The notes under the pieces: model-generated
What the model saw: only the letters and a program-made list of their open reading frames with translations
The model's database searches: none
What the model was told of the DNA's origin: nothing
Made by a program: the position numbers and the translations under genes
Origin: Lolium rigidum
Lineage: Eukaryota > Streptophyta > Magnoliopsida > Poales > Poaceae
Direction: 5' to 3'
DNA length: 64,000 bases
Assembly: GCF_022539505.1 (NCBI RefSeq)
Contig: NC_061513.1
Coordinates: 353,691,696-353,755,695, forward strand
In this document: positions 22,848-34,988 of the stretch, piece by piece
How positions within the stretch are numbered: position 1 is the first letter of the stretch
How the letters are laid out: each line of letters begins with the position of its first letter

Positions 22848-24915
22848 ATGGCACGTTCAAGATCTTCGACATCGTCAACCGCAAGCAACGCAATGGATCG
22901 AGGTAAACAGATCGGCTGCTGGTCCTGTCGATTTTGTTCCTCACCCACCCTCCCGTTTGGATGCATATGCGTATGCGGCGGAGCCCATGGAGATGACGTT
23001 CGGAAGGTTTCACTTTCGCGTCGAGAAGGAAGGATCGTATCGTGTCGAAATTCCGATTTCGTCGGGATCGTCGGCGGTCGATTCCGATTTTTCAAGCTAT
23101 ACATCGTCAACCGAGTCGGGAGAAGAAGAAACTTCGGCAACACGTTACGTCGGCACCGAGCAAGAGAGAAACTCGCCAAGATCTTCGGCGACATGTCGTT
23201 TGAGTCATCTGCGGACTCATATATAAGCGATGGCTCAAGCGATGTCGACGATTACGACTTCATCGACAAATCTATCACGGTGGGCAAGGTCTTCATCAAT
23301 CTCAACGATGATGTCACCAAACCCAACATAGATCCGAGTACAAAATATCATCGGATTTATGCCATTGAGGATCAAGAGGAAACATCGGAGGCTTTCGACG
23401 ATTTGGGCAATCCCTATGTCGATCCCTCGGATCTAAGGAGAGGTATGGGCACTAAATATGTCGGGCCCACACCACGCGTCGAGTTCAACTTCCACAAACA
23501 GCACTGGGATAGAGCTGCAAAAGCTTTAGATGGTTCGGAGCCAATGACGACAAGCTGCTACGGTCCAAGAGCTGCAAGCTTATCAATATAGACTCGCCGA
23601 GGCTGGAAGAGAAGCTGGAAAAACGAGACGAAGCTTTAAATAGAAGAAAGGAGGCAGCTTCGCGTCAAGCGGACGAAGGGCGAGATCTAAGTCGACAATC
23701 TAGAACCTCGGGAGATAGTCATAGAGAAGCTCGGAACGAGCAAGGTCCAGATTGCAACACATACACGAAGGAGAAAGAGAGTACTTGGTTCAAAATCTCG
23801 ACATGTCTTTTATGTCGATAGACACAAGAGGGAATATTATCCCCAAAACACCGGAAAGCTGGGTATATGGCGACACAAGCCTTTATCCTTGCATCCGAGG
23901 CCACCTCCGGGAGATCCAAGGGAGGCTTTGTACAACATGGCAATAGCGGGAGCTGAAGCCATGGGAACGGCGTTTGTATCAACACCGCCGGAAGGAGGCT
24001 GCAAGGCAAAATAGTCCACGACCTACGGCGGCGGCGGCGGCAAATGTCGAAGGAACAAGTGGAGCAAGAGATACGGCGGCACAAGCAAGGGTAGACGAGA
24101 GCACGGCAAGGCGAGAAGGGAACATCGACAATCCCCAGAACTAAACGACGAGGATATGTGCGGTTTGCCGTGCTTCACAAGGAGAGTACGAAAAACTCGA
24201 GTCCCTTCGGGATTTAAGTTGCTTGATCACTTCAAAAAATTCGACGGCCTGCAAGATCCAGAGGATTGGCTAGTTGATTACCTCGAGACGGTGAAGTTAG
24301 CTGGAGGGACTAGGGCAACAGCCATGCAAAGTATTCGGGTGCACTTAAGTGGAGCTGCACGATCTTGGATCAAGAAACTTCCGCCGGGATCTATCGGCAG
24401 TTTGGGAAAGTTTCGAGGACGTATTCGTCAAAAACTTCAGGTCCACGTGCAAAAAACCTGCATCGTTAGAAGAGTTGAGAGCATGTCGACAAAAGCCGGA
24501 TGAGTCAATGAGAAAGTACATTCAAAGGTGGAACATCATCAAAAACTCGGCAGAAAATATATCTGACGAGAGAGCAATAGATGCGTTTGTCGCAGGAATC
24601 AGGCGTGGAGATTTCGTCGAGGACTTGGGAAGGACCAATCCAAAGACGGTATCCGCGTTAATGGAGATAGCAAACAGATGGGCGGATGGAGAAGATGCTG
24701 TCCACAACAAACGGCACAGGTCGCCAGAGGAGGACCGTGGTCGAAATTACCAACCGAGGCGACGATTTCCTCGGCGGTACCGAACTATGACGCCCCGGGG
24801 CAAATTTCGGCGAGGCTTTCGGGCAAACACGGGAGGAAACAATAGAGATGATTATCGGAGAAGCGGTGAGCAGCGAGGCGATAACGGGGACGACTCTCGC
24901 AACGAGGCAAAATAG
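22848..24915 (+). pseudogene. element B gag
   Basis: The N-terminal part (22848-23591) switches frame near 22950 and 23200. It is acidic and Ser-rich (SSADSYISDGSSDVDDYDF), with a conserved-looking RVEFNFHKQHWDRAAKA block. 23592-24150 is a broken linker. 24156-24915 carries the retrotransposon gag (capsid) domain: LDHFKKFDGLQDPEDWLVDY, AARSWIKKLPPGSI, then the ESMRKYIQRWNIIKN block, ending in an Arg/Gly-rich tail (RRFPRRYRT, FRRGFRANTGGNN). Frameshift near 24390. The product would form the virus-like particle and package genomic RNA. Confidence 0.8.
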
Positions 24916-25372
24916 CGGGCCTAGGTTCCCAAGGCCTTTCGTGTCCCCGAAGAAATGATGAACGGACCGTGCCGGATGCATTTTTTCCTCGACGGCAACG
25001 GAAAAAGACGGTCGGGGCACTGCGAGAAGAGCTGTCGAAATTTTCGAGGCAATGTTCGGGTATGCGAGAGAACGCTAACGCTCGAGCGGCACGAGAGAAA
25101 TCCTCGGGAGCCCGGGAGCGAGATTCACCTGCCACCACCTCCCGCGATTACGGACGACAATCGGCATCGGCTCGGAATAGCGGCAGCACCTCCACCACCA
25201 CCTTATGTCGATCCTAACTCAAACGGAGCGGTGTCGATGATTCGAAGGGAAGGCCGTCCAACAGAACTCAAAAAGTAATCTCGCGACGGTGTTCATGGCG
25301 GAGAAAATGCCTCCACCAACGAGTTGAGTACCTCAATTGGTCGGGGCAAGACATCGGCTTCACCATAGCGGA

Positions 25373-25889
25373 TCATCCGCGGCAAGTTCCTCGACCGGGG
25401 CGGTCGGCACTTATACTACCGGCGGTCATTGCGGGATTTGATGTTTCTCGAGTGTTCATAGATGGCGGCAGCGGCTTAAACCTTATGTATGCGGATACAT
25501 TGAGGAAGATGAACATATCCTTAGCAAACTTGAAGCCAACGGACACAAGGTTCCACGGCATCACACGGAGAAACCAAGTTATCCATTGGGGAAGATCAAT
25601 CTCGACGTTCGGTTTGGAACTCGAGAAAATTATAGAATCGAGAAGCTGGAATTTGAAGTCGTGGATTTTCCATCGCGGTACCACGCTTTGTTGGGACGAC
25701 CGGCATATGCTAGATTTATGGCGGTACCACACTATACATACCTGTTGTGGAGATTGCACTGGACCAAAGGGACCAATCACGGTTAAAGGAAGCTTCGCCT
25801 TAGCCGATAAGTGCGACAAGGATTTTCATCGGTTATCGAAACTTTCGGGATGCAAGGCTGAGTATTTGGCGTCAAAAAGTATGAGCTGA
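25373..25889 (+). pseudogene. element B protease region
   Basis: FIDGGSGLNLMYADTLRKM gives the retropepsin active-site block (DGGSG, as in A), followed in another frame by KLEFEVVDFPSRYHALLGRP and AYARFMAVPHY. Frame breaks near 25560 and 25770 inactivate it. Confidence 0.8.
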
Positions 25890-26059
25890 TTACGACGTAC
25901 TGCCGGACGTTGGAAGGCCAAATAAAGAATCAACTTTCAATACCGAGAAAAATTCTAAGGAGGTGCGGATTCACCCGACGGACCCGAAAAAGACGACATC
26001 TATCGCAAACGACATGGATATCGCATAGGAAAGCGCGCTCGTCGAGTTCCTCCGTGAGA

Positions 26060-27280
26060 GCTGGAAAATCTTCGCATGGTGTCCAGCTGACATGCCGGGA
26101 GTACCCGGGGAACTTGCCGAGCACCACCTAAATTTGGATCCATTAGCGAGACCAATCAAACAACCTTTGCGGCGTTTTCGGAACCAAACCGCAAAGCTAT
26201 CTTGTCCAGAAATCAATCGACTACGAGAAGCTGGTTTTATCAAATATTCACAGAAGCCACATGGGTAGCAAATCCTGTGTTGGTGCCAAAGAAAAACACT
26301 AAGGTCCTTCGCATGTGCGTCGACTTTACGTGTCTCAATAAACATTGTCCAAAGGATCACTTTCCCCTCCCGAGGATCGATCAAATTATCGACTCCACGG
26401 CTGGATGTGAACGTCTTTCCTTCCTGGACGCATATTCTGGTTATAACCAGATCAGATTGAAAAGAAGAAGATGAAGTAAAGACCGCGTTTATTACACCTT
26501 ACGGCGTGTTTTGCTACAGAACAATGCCCTTTGGTCTAAAAAATGCGGGAGCAACATATCGAGAGGATGATGCGAAGTGTTTGGCGACACGGATTGGGAA
26601 AAACGTGCAAGTATATATCGACGATGTCGTCATAACGTCAAAAAAGGGGACAACACCGATCGAGGATCTCAAGGAAACTTTTGACAACCTCGACAAATTC
26701 TGCACGAAGTTGAACCCGACGAAGTGTTCCTTTGGCGTCCCGGCGGGAGAACTTACGGGGTTTCTAGTCTCGGCAAGAGGGATTGAAGCAAATCCCGATA
26801 AAATACAAGCTATCGTAACAATGAGAAAGCCAACAAAGTTGAAAGAAATACAACGACTAGCTGGGCGAGTCGCGGCTTTGAGCGGATTCGTCGCCAGGCT
26901 GGGAGAAAAAGCATTACCATTCTACGCTACGATAAAGCAAGGAGACAAATTCCGGTGGAACGAAGAGGCCGACAGAGCTTTCGAAGATTTGAAGCGCACA
27001 ATCTCGACACCACCAATTTTGGTGGCGCCGAAGGAAAAGGAACCTCTCCTGCTATATATCGCAGCCACGCCCCAAGTGGTGAGCACGGTGCTAGTTGTCG
27101 AAAGAGAAGAAGAAGGAAAACTCCACGGAGTACGAGAGGCCGGTATACTTCGTCAGCGAAGTTTTATCGCCATCAAAACAAAGATACCCTCAGTACCAAA
27201 AGCTAGCATACGGAGTGTTCACAACGGCACGAAAATTGCGCCACTATTTTTCGGCACACCCGATCATAGTGGTCAATGAA
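26060..27280 (+). pseudogene. element B reverse transcriptase
   Basis: RT motifs in order are TWVANPVLVPKKN, MCVDFTCLNKHCPKDHFPLP, SFLDAYSGYNQIRLK, FGLKNAGATY, and the catalytic VYIDDVVITSKK box (near 26617). Then come GFLVSARGIEANPDKIQAI and the connection domain. An indel near 26465 (KRRR then stop) and further shifts near 26210 and 27115 break the frame. Confidence 0.85.
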
Positions 27281-27989
27281 GCTCCCTTGTCAAATATACT
27301 AAACAATCCAGAAGCTACGGGTCGTGTCTCCCTTTGGGGAATAGAACTTTCCCCTCGGGACATCACGTATGAAAAAAGAAAAGCAATCAAGTCGCAAGTT
27401 ACGCCGGACTTCATCGCGAGTGGATGGAGCTGCAAAACACGGGACCCCCGGACTTGTCGAGAACCTGGACCATGAATTTCGACGGGTCCAAGAGAGTAGA
27501 AGGAGGCTGGCGCGGGAGTAGTACTTATATCACACGAAGGCGACAAGTTGAAGTACATCCTTCGGATGACGTTCCCTAACGCATCTAACAATGAAGCGAG
27601 AATATGAAGCCCTCATACACGGGATGAAGATGGCGAAAGCTTGCGGTGCAACTCGACTAAAAATCTTTGGCGACTCACAATTGGTGGCTCGGCAAGTTAT
27701 GAACCAATGTGACGCGGTCAATGATAGCATGGTAGCATACAAGGAGGTGTATAATGAACTCGAGAAGCTATTTGATGGATGCGAGGTAAATCACATCGAT
27801 AGATTGAGCAACGATGAAGGCGACGTCCTCGCAAACATCGGGTCGCAATGCCTCCCAATCCCGCCGGGAGTATTTTGGGAAGAAATAGCGGAGAGATCTA
27901 CGAAGCCAAAAAAGGTGCGAGAAAAAGCAAAAGAAGAGAAAACTTCGACAACCCTCACAGAAACCACGGAGGACGAAGAGGAACAATAG
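27281..27989 (+). pseudogene. element B RNase H
   Basis: Contains KLRHYFSAHPIIVVNEAPLS, ATGRVSLWGIELSPRDITYE, then YEALIHGMKMAKACGATRLK and HIDRLSNDEGDVLANIGSQ, colinear with element A. Breaks near 27420 and 27590. Confidence 0.8.
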
Positions 27990-27992
27990 CTT

Positions 27993-29251
27993 GTGATGAT
28001 GGTACAGGTCCCTTGGATGCAAGCATATATATCATACATCCTCGGGAAAGAAATACCCGATGATCCAGTTGAGGCAAGGCGAGTAATTCGACGCTCTAAA
28101 GCTTTCACGGTGATCAAAGGAGAATTGTACAAGCGAAGTATTTCGGGCGTCCTGCAAAGGTGTGTCACACCCGAAGAAGGAAGAATAATTCTGAAGGATG
28201 TACACGAAGGAATATGCGGCCACCACGCGAGTAGTCGAGCCATTGCGGCCAAGGTTTTTCGGGCGAGGATTCTGCTTGGTTGACGGCAATCGAGGACGCC
28301 AAAGAAATAGTAAGGACTTGCGATGCGTGTCAAAGGTTTGCCGCAAAACCTCACTCTCCGGCAGCGAGAACTAACACCAATACCATTGTCGTGGCCCTTT
28401 GCACAATGGGGACTCGATATGGTGGGCAAGTTACACAAATCATGGCCGGGAGGAAAGGAATACATGCTAGTAGGCTGTCGACAAATTTACAAAGTGGATA
28501 GAAGCGAAGCCGATAAATTCACCGGACGGAGCATCCGCGATAAAATTCATAAAAGGCCTCGTCTTCAGATTTGGAGTGCCCCACGGCATCGTCACGGACA
28601 ATGGCAGTAACTTCACATCCCACGAATTCAAAGATTATTGCGAAGAAGTGGGTATCAAGTTGCACTTTGCGTCAGTTGCACATCCTCAAACCAATGGGCA
28701 AGTCGAGAAAGCCAATGGCATCATCTGCAATGGCATCAAGAAACGCCTGTTAGGACCATCTGGAAAAAGCTCGACATACCTGGCCAGAAGAACTACCAAG
28801 TGTGTTGTGGAGCATCCGAACAACACCAAATACAGCGACACGGGAGACCCCGTTTTCCTGGTCCATGGAGCGAGAGCGGTACTACCAATAGAAATAGAGC
28901 ACGACTCCCCCGAGTCACGAGTATAATGAAGAAACTTCCGGGATAGCATTGGAAGACGACGTAGACGCACTCGACGAAGCTCGAGACGAAGTATTATCAA
29001 GGGTAACCAAATACCAACGGGACTTGAAGAATTACCACGGTCGACGTTTGCGGCCAAGATCTTTTCAGGTGGGAGACCTAGTTCTTCGGCTCACGCAAAA
29101 AAGTCATGAAAAACTCGAGTCACCATGGCTTGGCCCTTACATTGTCACGGAAGTAATCGGAGGAGGAGCATACGGGATAAAGGACAAGAAGACGGGGGTG
29201 GAGGAGCAAAACCCCTGGAACGTGGCGCAACTCAGGCGGTTCTACGCCTAG
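27993..29251 (+). pseudogene. element B integrase
   Basis: HHCC finger (VHEGICGHHASSRAI, then CDACQRFA), core with SWPFAQWGLDMVGKL and IVTDNGSNFTSHEFKDY, then HPQTNGQVEKANGI with the catalytic Glu. The C-terminal part has SFQVGDLVLRLTQKSHEKLE and ends RRFYA. Breaks near 28280, 28480, 28760 and 28925. Stop at 29251. Confidence 0.85.
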
Positions 29252-29738
29252 AGCTAAAACATAGTCCTTGTAAAACTTCAATGTATTGAAACGCCCGCGA
29301 GTTTTCAGACGCACTCTTTTCCTTTTTCGGGGCACCGAGTGGGGCCGGGAAAGGTTTTTAATGAGGCGGGCTCGCGGAGCTGCAATATAATAAAGATAGT
29401 GTCAATATAAACTTTTCTTTATCGACATGCTCAAAACCCCCAACTCGACGAATTTCAATATAGTTCCTCGAAAAAAGAAAAGCCTTGCCTTGGTATTAAA
29501 ATACCTCGTGAGTTAATAAAAATACAAAATAGTACTCAATAAAGAAGCTCGGGGGCTGATATTCGCCAAAACTACATATTGAATAAATGCCTTGGTTCAA
29601 AACCTCGCATTATACAAATACAGTGAATAGCCACCGAAAACACTCGGGGGCTAGACAAATATAGAAATATGATGTTTGCTTCACAATATAATCACAATCA
29701 TGATTTACAAGGAAGAATTATCTACCAAAGGAAAATAA
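29252..29738 (+). other. element B spacer with PPT-like motifs
   Basis: Non-coding gap between integrase and the antisense genes. CTCGGGGGCT, the core of the true polypurine tract, occurs at 29548 and 29643. Confidence 0.6.
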
Positions 29739-30754
29739 TTAGTCATGATTCAATATATCATCAAGGGTAATCCTGTTTTCTTCGGGAGCGGCGCCAAGAA
29801 AATCAGCATAATGACCATACGCAAAAAAGTCGGCATCCATCCGAAGAAGGTCTTCAATCATTTCTTCAGCTATAGGCGAAACCTTCGTGTTAATACGATC
29901 GACACCAACTCTTCGGCGCCGTACCTTCTCGTGAACTTTCGCAACAACTTGGGTCGAGTCAAGCTTTGAGTGGCGGATACTGAAGCATGATAAGGGCAAA
30001 TGCGGCGCCGGCTACCGGTTGAGCTTTGACAAAGTCATGGATCCTGTGGGCATCCTTAAATTTCTCCATTAACTCGGGAAGAGTTTTTGGTTGAACGTTC
30101 GAGGAAACATGGAGTTATAAACCATAGACAGGGTCTTGGTACGAAGTCAAGGAAGTCGCGAGTTTGAGAGGCGCGATCCTGAAATACGACAATACGGCGG
30201 GTCCTCTGCGGGGTAGCCCAAAACGAGAGAACCATGATCAAGGGAAAGGTTAACAAGGAGGTTTGTCCTAGTATTTACCCTCTCCTCTTCGGCAACGACA
30301 TCGGTAAAGGAACCTATTAACACAAAGGAGCGAGAAAATTTTAAGAGACGTAGCATGAAGACGGAAGATATTGAGGATGAAACAAGCATACCCGACATAT
30401 CCGCACGGCTTCATTCATTAACTCGAGCATGAAATTTTCTCGAGTAGTCGCCTTTTCAGCCTCGGAAGCAGCAATTTCCCTAGCAGCCACGGCCTCGCGA
30501 GCTTGCTGAAGTGCAATTTTTCGGCTTCAGATGACTTACGAGACTTTTCCAACATCACAAGTGTTTGCTTCTTCGCATACTGAAGTTGCTTGCCGAAGTT
30601 CATCCAATTCTTGCGGCAAGGAATCTTCGACGGGGGTAGTATCGGCAAGAGCTCTCCTTGAGCGAGAAGAAGAAGGCGAAATATTGGAAGGAGCGGAAGA
30701 TGGAGTATAGTTATCAAATACCAACTGAAATTTAATAAAACAAGACAATATCAA
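29739..30754 (-). pseudogene. element B antisense gene 2
   Basis: Minus-strand coding-like pieces. Near 30700-30560 are SSAPSNISPSSSRSRRA and LPQELDELRQA (compare the Ser-rich then leucine-heptad start of A's gene 2). The last piece (29739-29999) ends DFFAYGHYADFLGAAPEENR followed by an acidic ILNHD terminus. Splice-like sites are probable between them but I could not fix them securely. Position directly after antisense gene 1, as in A, is the main argument. Confidence 0.5.
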
Positions 30755-30902
30755 TCAACAAGCAAAGATAGAGTTTTCATTAATCTTTCGGGATAATTAC
30801 AAAGACCTTACAGTGGAGCTAAAGAAGTACGTATCGCCAAATAACTACTTTGGCGACAAGAGCAAAAGAAACGAGAGAAAGAAAAAACAAGGAGGCATGC
30901 AA

Positions 30903-33570
30903 CTAGACCTCCGGCCTCGATGAGCTAGGAGTCGAAGGCGGCTTGATCCCGAGATATGCCAAGATTTTCTTCGTGTTGGGCTTGGCTGCCTTAATCGGCG
31001 ACCTCCATCTCGATTGCTCTATTTGATCGGTGTCGCCAACTTTCATCCAATCAATAGTACGTTGGTGCATCGGCAACCGGGGCAACGGTGTTTTCGACGG
31101 CAATCTTCATGTTTTCTGACGCATCTTCGGTCCAAGGTCTTCGATGAATTGAAGCTCTTGGCAAGGGCAAGGAAAGTCGGGGGCTCCTCTTTCTTCGGGA
31201 AGAAGTAGGGGAACAGCGTCGACAATCCTGCACTAGCATTTGCCACGCCTTCACGAATTTCGGACCCATGAAGCTCCAGATAAGAAAGTGCGTCAAGGAG
31301 AGGGTCATTGTCGGGATTCTCCGGATCAAAATCTTGGTTTGTTTGGGCTGCCACGGGAAACAAAACATTAATCAAAAAACAAGAAACGAGGAAGTCCACT
31401 AAAAAATAGAAGGGATCGATAATATTACTCAAAGTACGTCGACTTTGTGACTTCGGACGCTTGAGGATCCCCTGCTCACGAGCGGCTTGTGCGGCTTTAT
31501 GCTCGTTTAAAGCGGATTCGGCATCCTTAAGTCTTTTCGCGGTTCCTCGACACTAGCGGCTTTTGCTCGGCTTCATCAGCCTCGGCTTTAGCTTCGCTAG
31601 CAACAAGTTCGGCTTTCTTGCGAGCCGCCTCACTTTGCTCCAGTTTTTGAGCAAGTGCGTCGGCACGTTTATTGGCCTCTGCAAGTTTCTCTGTCGAGAT
31701 AAAAAAAAAGGGAGGAAAGATCAAAAAATTGCGACAAACAACGGGAGCAAAAAGTCGAAAAGAACGGCAAGTATAAAGGTTGTTACCTTCGATTCTGTCG
31801 GCATACTCACGGTACCCAATGAATTGGGATCCGATGCGGATAAGATCTTTGATCATGGGCTGTCAAAGAAGAACAAAGCAAGAGAAACATCGGCATGAAA
31901 AAAGAGTGAAGGCATGAAAAAGCAAAATAGAGGAAATATAGATATCGACAAACTTACATCATCCAAGAGCGAGGCCGAAGAGCTGCCCAATTGAGGGGCA
32001 GGTTCAAGACTTGTTTCAATCCTTGTCCTTTTTGGTGAAGGAGCAAGGGGGCTTGATGGTGGAGTAGTGGTGACGACGTTTTGTTGAGGAGGCGAGGATT
32101 CTTCTCCTTCAACTAGCGTGTCTGAGGCAAGTACAGTATGTGACGTGCTTGTCCGAGGAGCCACGTCAACAGTTGGTACTTCTTCCTCGTCATCACTGTT
32201 GATTAAAAATCGACAGCATAAAAAGCAAGACAAGATAAACATTTCGAGTACAGAAATACGGAGAAATAAAAGTGACTTACGAGCTGACGAGGGATTCAAT
32301 ATAAGGATCATAAGCCGCCTTCGGATGAGAAGGAACAACTTCTTCGGCTTTGGAAGTGCCGGAATCTTCGGCGTTACTCCTCTTCCTTTTCCTTTTTGGA
32401 GAAACGGCGGGAGGAGGAGATTGGACCGACGTAGTGTCCTCGGAAGATCCCGCAGACTTTCGAGAATCCACGGGATCATTCACAAAAGACGGAGCTTCTT
32501 GATTGTCATCGGTGACAATGCCCCTTTCTTCGACTTCTCCATCCTCGGGAAGAGGAGGAAGGGAAGCCATAGTAGGATGGTTCTGCGGGAAAATAGCGAC
32601 AAAAGAAAAATTAGAGAGATATCAATACAATGAGATGCAAGGAAAGTTCGGAACAAGATAAAAATTCGAGAAGACAAAATACCTCGGGGAGAGGATTGGC
32701 GGAGCTGTATGGTTCCACGCGGCAAGAGGAGGGAATAGGATCCTTCTTGTTCGGCGAGGAAATTCTTCGAATCAGCTTCTCCAAGTCCTTCAAAGAAAGA
32801 TCATTGGAGAGCCTATTGGCGTCATTTTCACCAGCATATGTCCAAAGGGGATTTTTGCGAGCACGAAGAGGCTGCACTCTAATCCTAAGAAAGTAGGCGG
32901 TGATTTGAACACCGAGACAGCTCTTTGCCTCGAGTATTTTGAAGGCTGATGAATACGAGACATAAGTGCTTCGTCGCCTTTTCTCTTCTTCGGAAGCTTC
33001 GGCATCCCGGGAGCGGCGGCGTTGAATTTTGGCACTTCCGTCGAAAGGGATTATGTTGTGTTCCACGGAATTGGCACTTTCTTCGTGTATGTAGAGCCAC
33101 CTTTTGCGCCATCCTTGGACGAGAATCGGGAAATTTGACGTCGAAGTAATCAACGTCGGTTCGGACACGAGATAACAACGCCGCCTATGTTATAGGTGGC
33201 GTTGTGGGAGCCATTGCGGCGGAGGCAGAAAATGCGTTTCCACAGAGCCCAGTTAGGAGGGATTCCAAGGAAGCATTCGCACGGCGTGATAAAAATGGAA
33301 ATATGGAGGATGGAATTGGGAGTCAGCTGGTGCAGTTGAATCCCATAAACAAAAAGAAGGCCGCGGAGGAAATCGTGAATTGGGGCAGAAAGGCCGCGGA
33401 TGAGGTGATCAACGAAACTAACCCGGTACTCCATTGGAGGGTTTGGGTAGCTTTCTTCGGCTGGGAAAGCGGATGGCGTCCTCTTTCTTCATCGGGCCAA
33501 GCCTCTTCGGCATGTTGACGTCTTGGTTGGAGATTTTAGATCTCTCCCACTCAAGATCTTCGGCGGCCAT
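30903..33570 (-). pseudogene. element B antisense gene 1, five introns
   Basis: Homologue of A's antisense gene 1, opposite to gag-pol. The start is at 33570 (minus), with TATATAAA at 33748-33755. Exon 1 (33570-32693) has WERSKISNQDVN, then FLRGLLFVYGIQLHQLTPNS and NWALWKRIF, the putative gypsy-type transposase domain. Introns (GT-AG on the minus strand) are 32692-32582, 32280-32196, 31957-31860, 31796-31691 and 31428-31348. Exon 2 is acidic and ends in a KRKRKR basic patch. Exon 3 starts DDEEEVPT. Exon 5 is a coiled coil (EKLAEANKRADALAQKLEQS). The last exon has LFPYFFPKKEEPPTFLALAK and ends SSSRPEV. Frameshifts near 33450, 33160, 31545 and 31100. Exon order and most intron positions agree with A (after the LPxE motif, before the acidic DDEEEVP block, before the coiled coil, after the coiled coil). 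Confidence 0.75.
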
Positions 33571-33747
33571 CTTGGACTACGGAGTGCTTGTGGCGAGTGA
33601 GTCGCGTGCGCGGTGGCATCAACGGCCTTGGAAAAGCAACGTTCGTGCGTGCGGAAGATCAAAGAGAGTTGGGCGCGGGGGAAGTTTTTGCAAAGAGGAA
33701 CAGATGTGCGGCGCAAGCGAAGGAGTGAACCGAGGTTGAAGAAAGGT

Positions 33748-33755
33748 TTATATAG
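33748..33755 (-). promoter_or_regulatory. TATA box of element B antisense gene 1
   Basis: TATATAAA on the minus strand, 178 bp upstream of the first in-frame ATG at 33570. Its spacing is compatible with a TATA promoter and a leader of about 150 bases. Confidence 0.55.
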
Positions 33756-34097
33756 GAATCGGGCGAAGCAATGCACCGTTGGATGAAGAAATCGTGTGGT
33801 GAAAAAGGATCTTGTAGATAAAAGGGTAAAAGGTATTTTTGCGAGATGGAATGGAACGGGCGTTACCGTACGTGCGCCGGGAAAAGCGGAGGACGTGTGT
33901 CCCCCACTTGCACGACGTGTCAACGTGGTGGAAACAATGGACCCACAAGGCGAGAAAAATCCCGACTATTAATAGAGATGAAGTGAATTTGACTAAGGGA
34001 AGCGTGCCGACAAGAAAAATAAAAGAAGATTGGCGACGGGAGAAGTTATTTGAATACTTCGGGAGCCTTTGGTCAAATACAAGTTTTTGCCCAAATG

Positions 34098-34455
34098 CTC
34101 GGGGGCTACTTCGATAAAAGTAAAATTTCGAGTATGGCAATATAGAAATTGTGGGAGCCTACAACCAAGCACAAGTTCTTGGCTGTAGCCTCGGGGGCTA
34201 CTCCCATCGGGAGCGCTGTTCGCGCACCCGAGAGATGAAAAGAAGATCATATCGGGAAATAATGACAATATAGCGACAAGGTGGACTAAAATGTTGAGCC
34301 TACAACCAAGCACAAGTTCTTGGCTGTAGCCTCGGGGGCTACTCCCATCGGGAACGCTGTTCGCGTGCCCGATGAAATTAAAAAAGAAAAAAGATAGAAA
34401 AGCAAGAGAGTATATTTCGAGTTATAATTAACTCTACATATACTCCCATCGGGAG
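34098..34455 (+). repeat. palindrome and PPT-like repeats of element B
   Basis: CTCCCATCGGGAG at 34201-34213, 34342-34354 (last base altered) and 34443-34455. PPT-like CTCGGGGGCTA at 34098, 34190 and 34331. The two central blocks sit in a 141-bp direct repeat that starts GCCTACAACCAAGCACAAG and ends GCTGTTCGCG. Position and motif order equal those of element A near its 3' LTR. Confidence 0.8.
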
Positions 34456-34976
34456 AGCAATATAAGTCATATTTGACTCGATAAAATGTGCCATTCCAAC
34501 AGCCGGAAAAGCACTCGACAATATATTCTCGGAACGCCAAAGTTGCGATCAATTTCCGAATGCCGCAAATTTGCGAAGGTAAGACCCCGGATCCGTTCTG
34601 CTGGGCGTGGCATCGCCGAAGACTGCGCTCTGCTACTTTTATCCGTATCAACGGATACGAAGAAAAATCCTAACGGACGCGTTAGGTACTCGATAAATTT
34701 GATCGGGACTCGACAGAATGGTAAGACCTTAAGCGGCACCTGTCGAAGTTTGCACCGGTATCCCGAGATCATGTCCGGAGACGTGATCTTGAAGTAGGTT
34801 TTTGCGGATTGCCACTAGAGCGGTTAACTAGTACCCGATCCGTCGGACGAACTAGCCCCAATTACCATTATCCCTGTACAATATAGAATTTTATATGAAG
34901 AAATATAAAAAAGTTAAAGCTCTCGAATAAAAATAAACAGTGGAGATTTTCCCTGACTCTACGATTCAAGCAAAAT
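34456..34976 (+). other. element B 3' untranslated region
   Basis: About 520 bp between the last palindrome and the polypurine tract. I see no gene. Confidence 0.5.
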
Positions 34977-34988
34977 CTCGGGGGCTAC
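34977..34988 (+). promoter_or_regulatory. element B polypurine tract
   Basis: CTCGGGGGCTAC abuts the 3' LTR start and is identical to the tract of element A. Confidence 0.7.
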
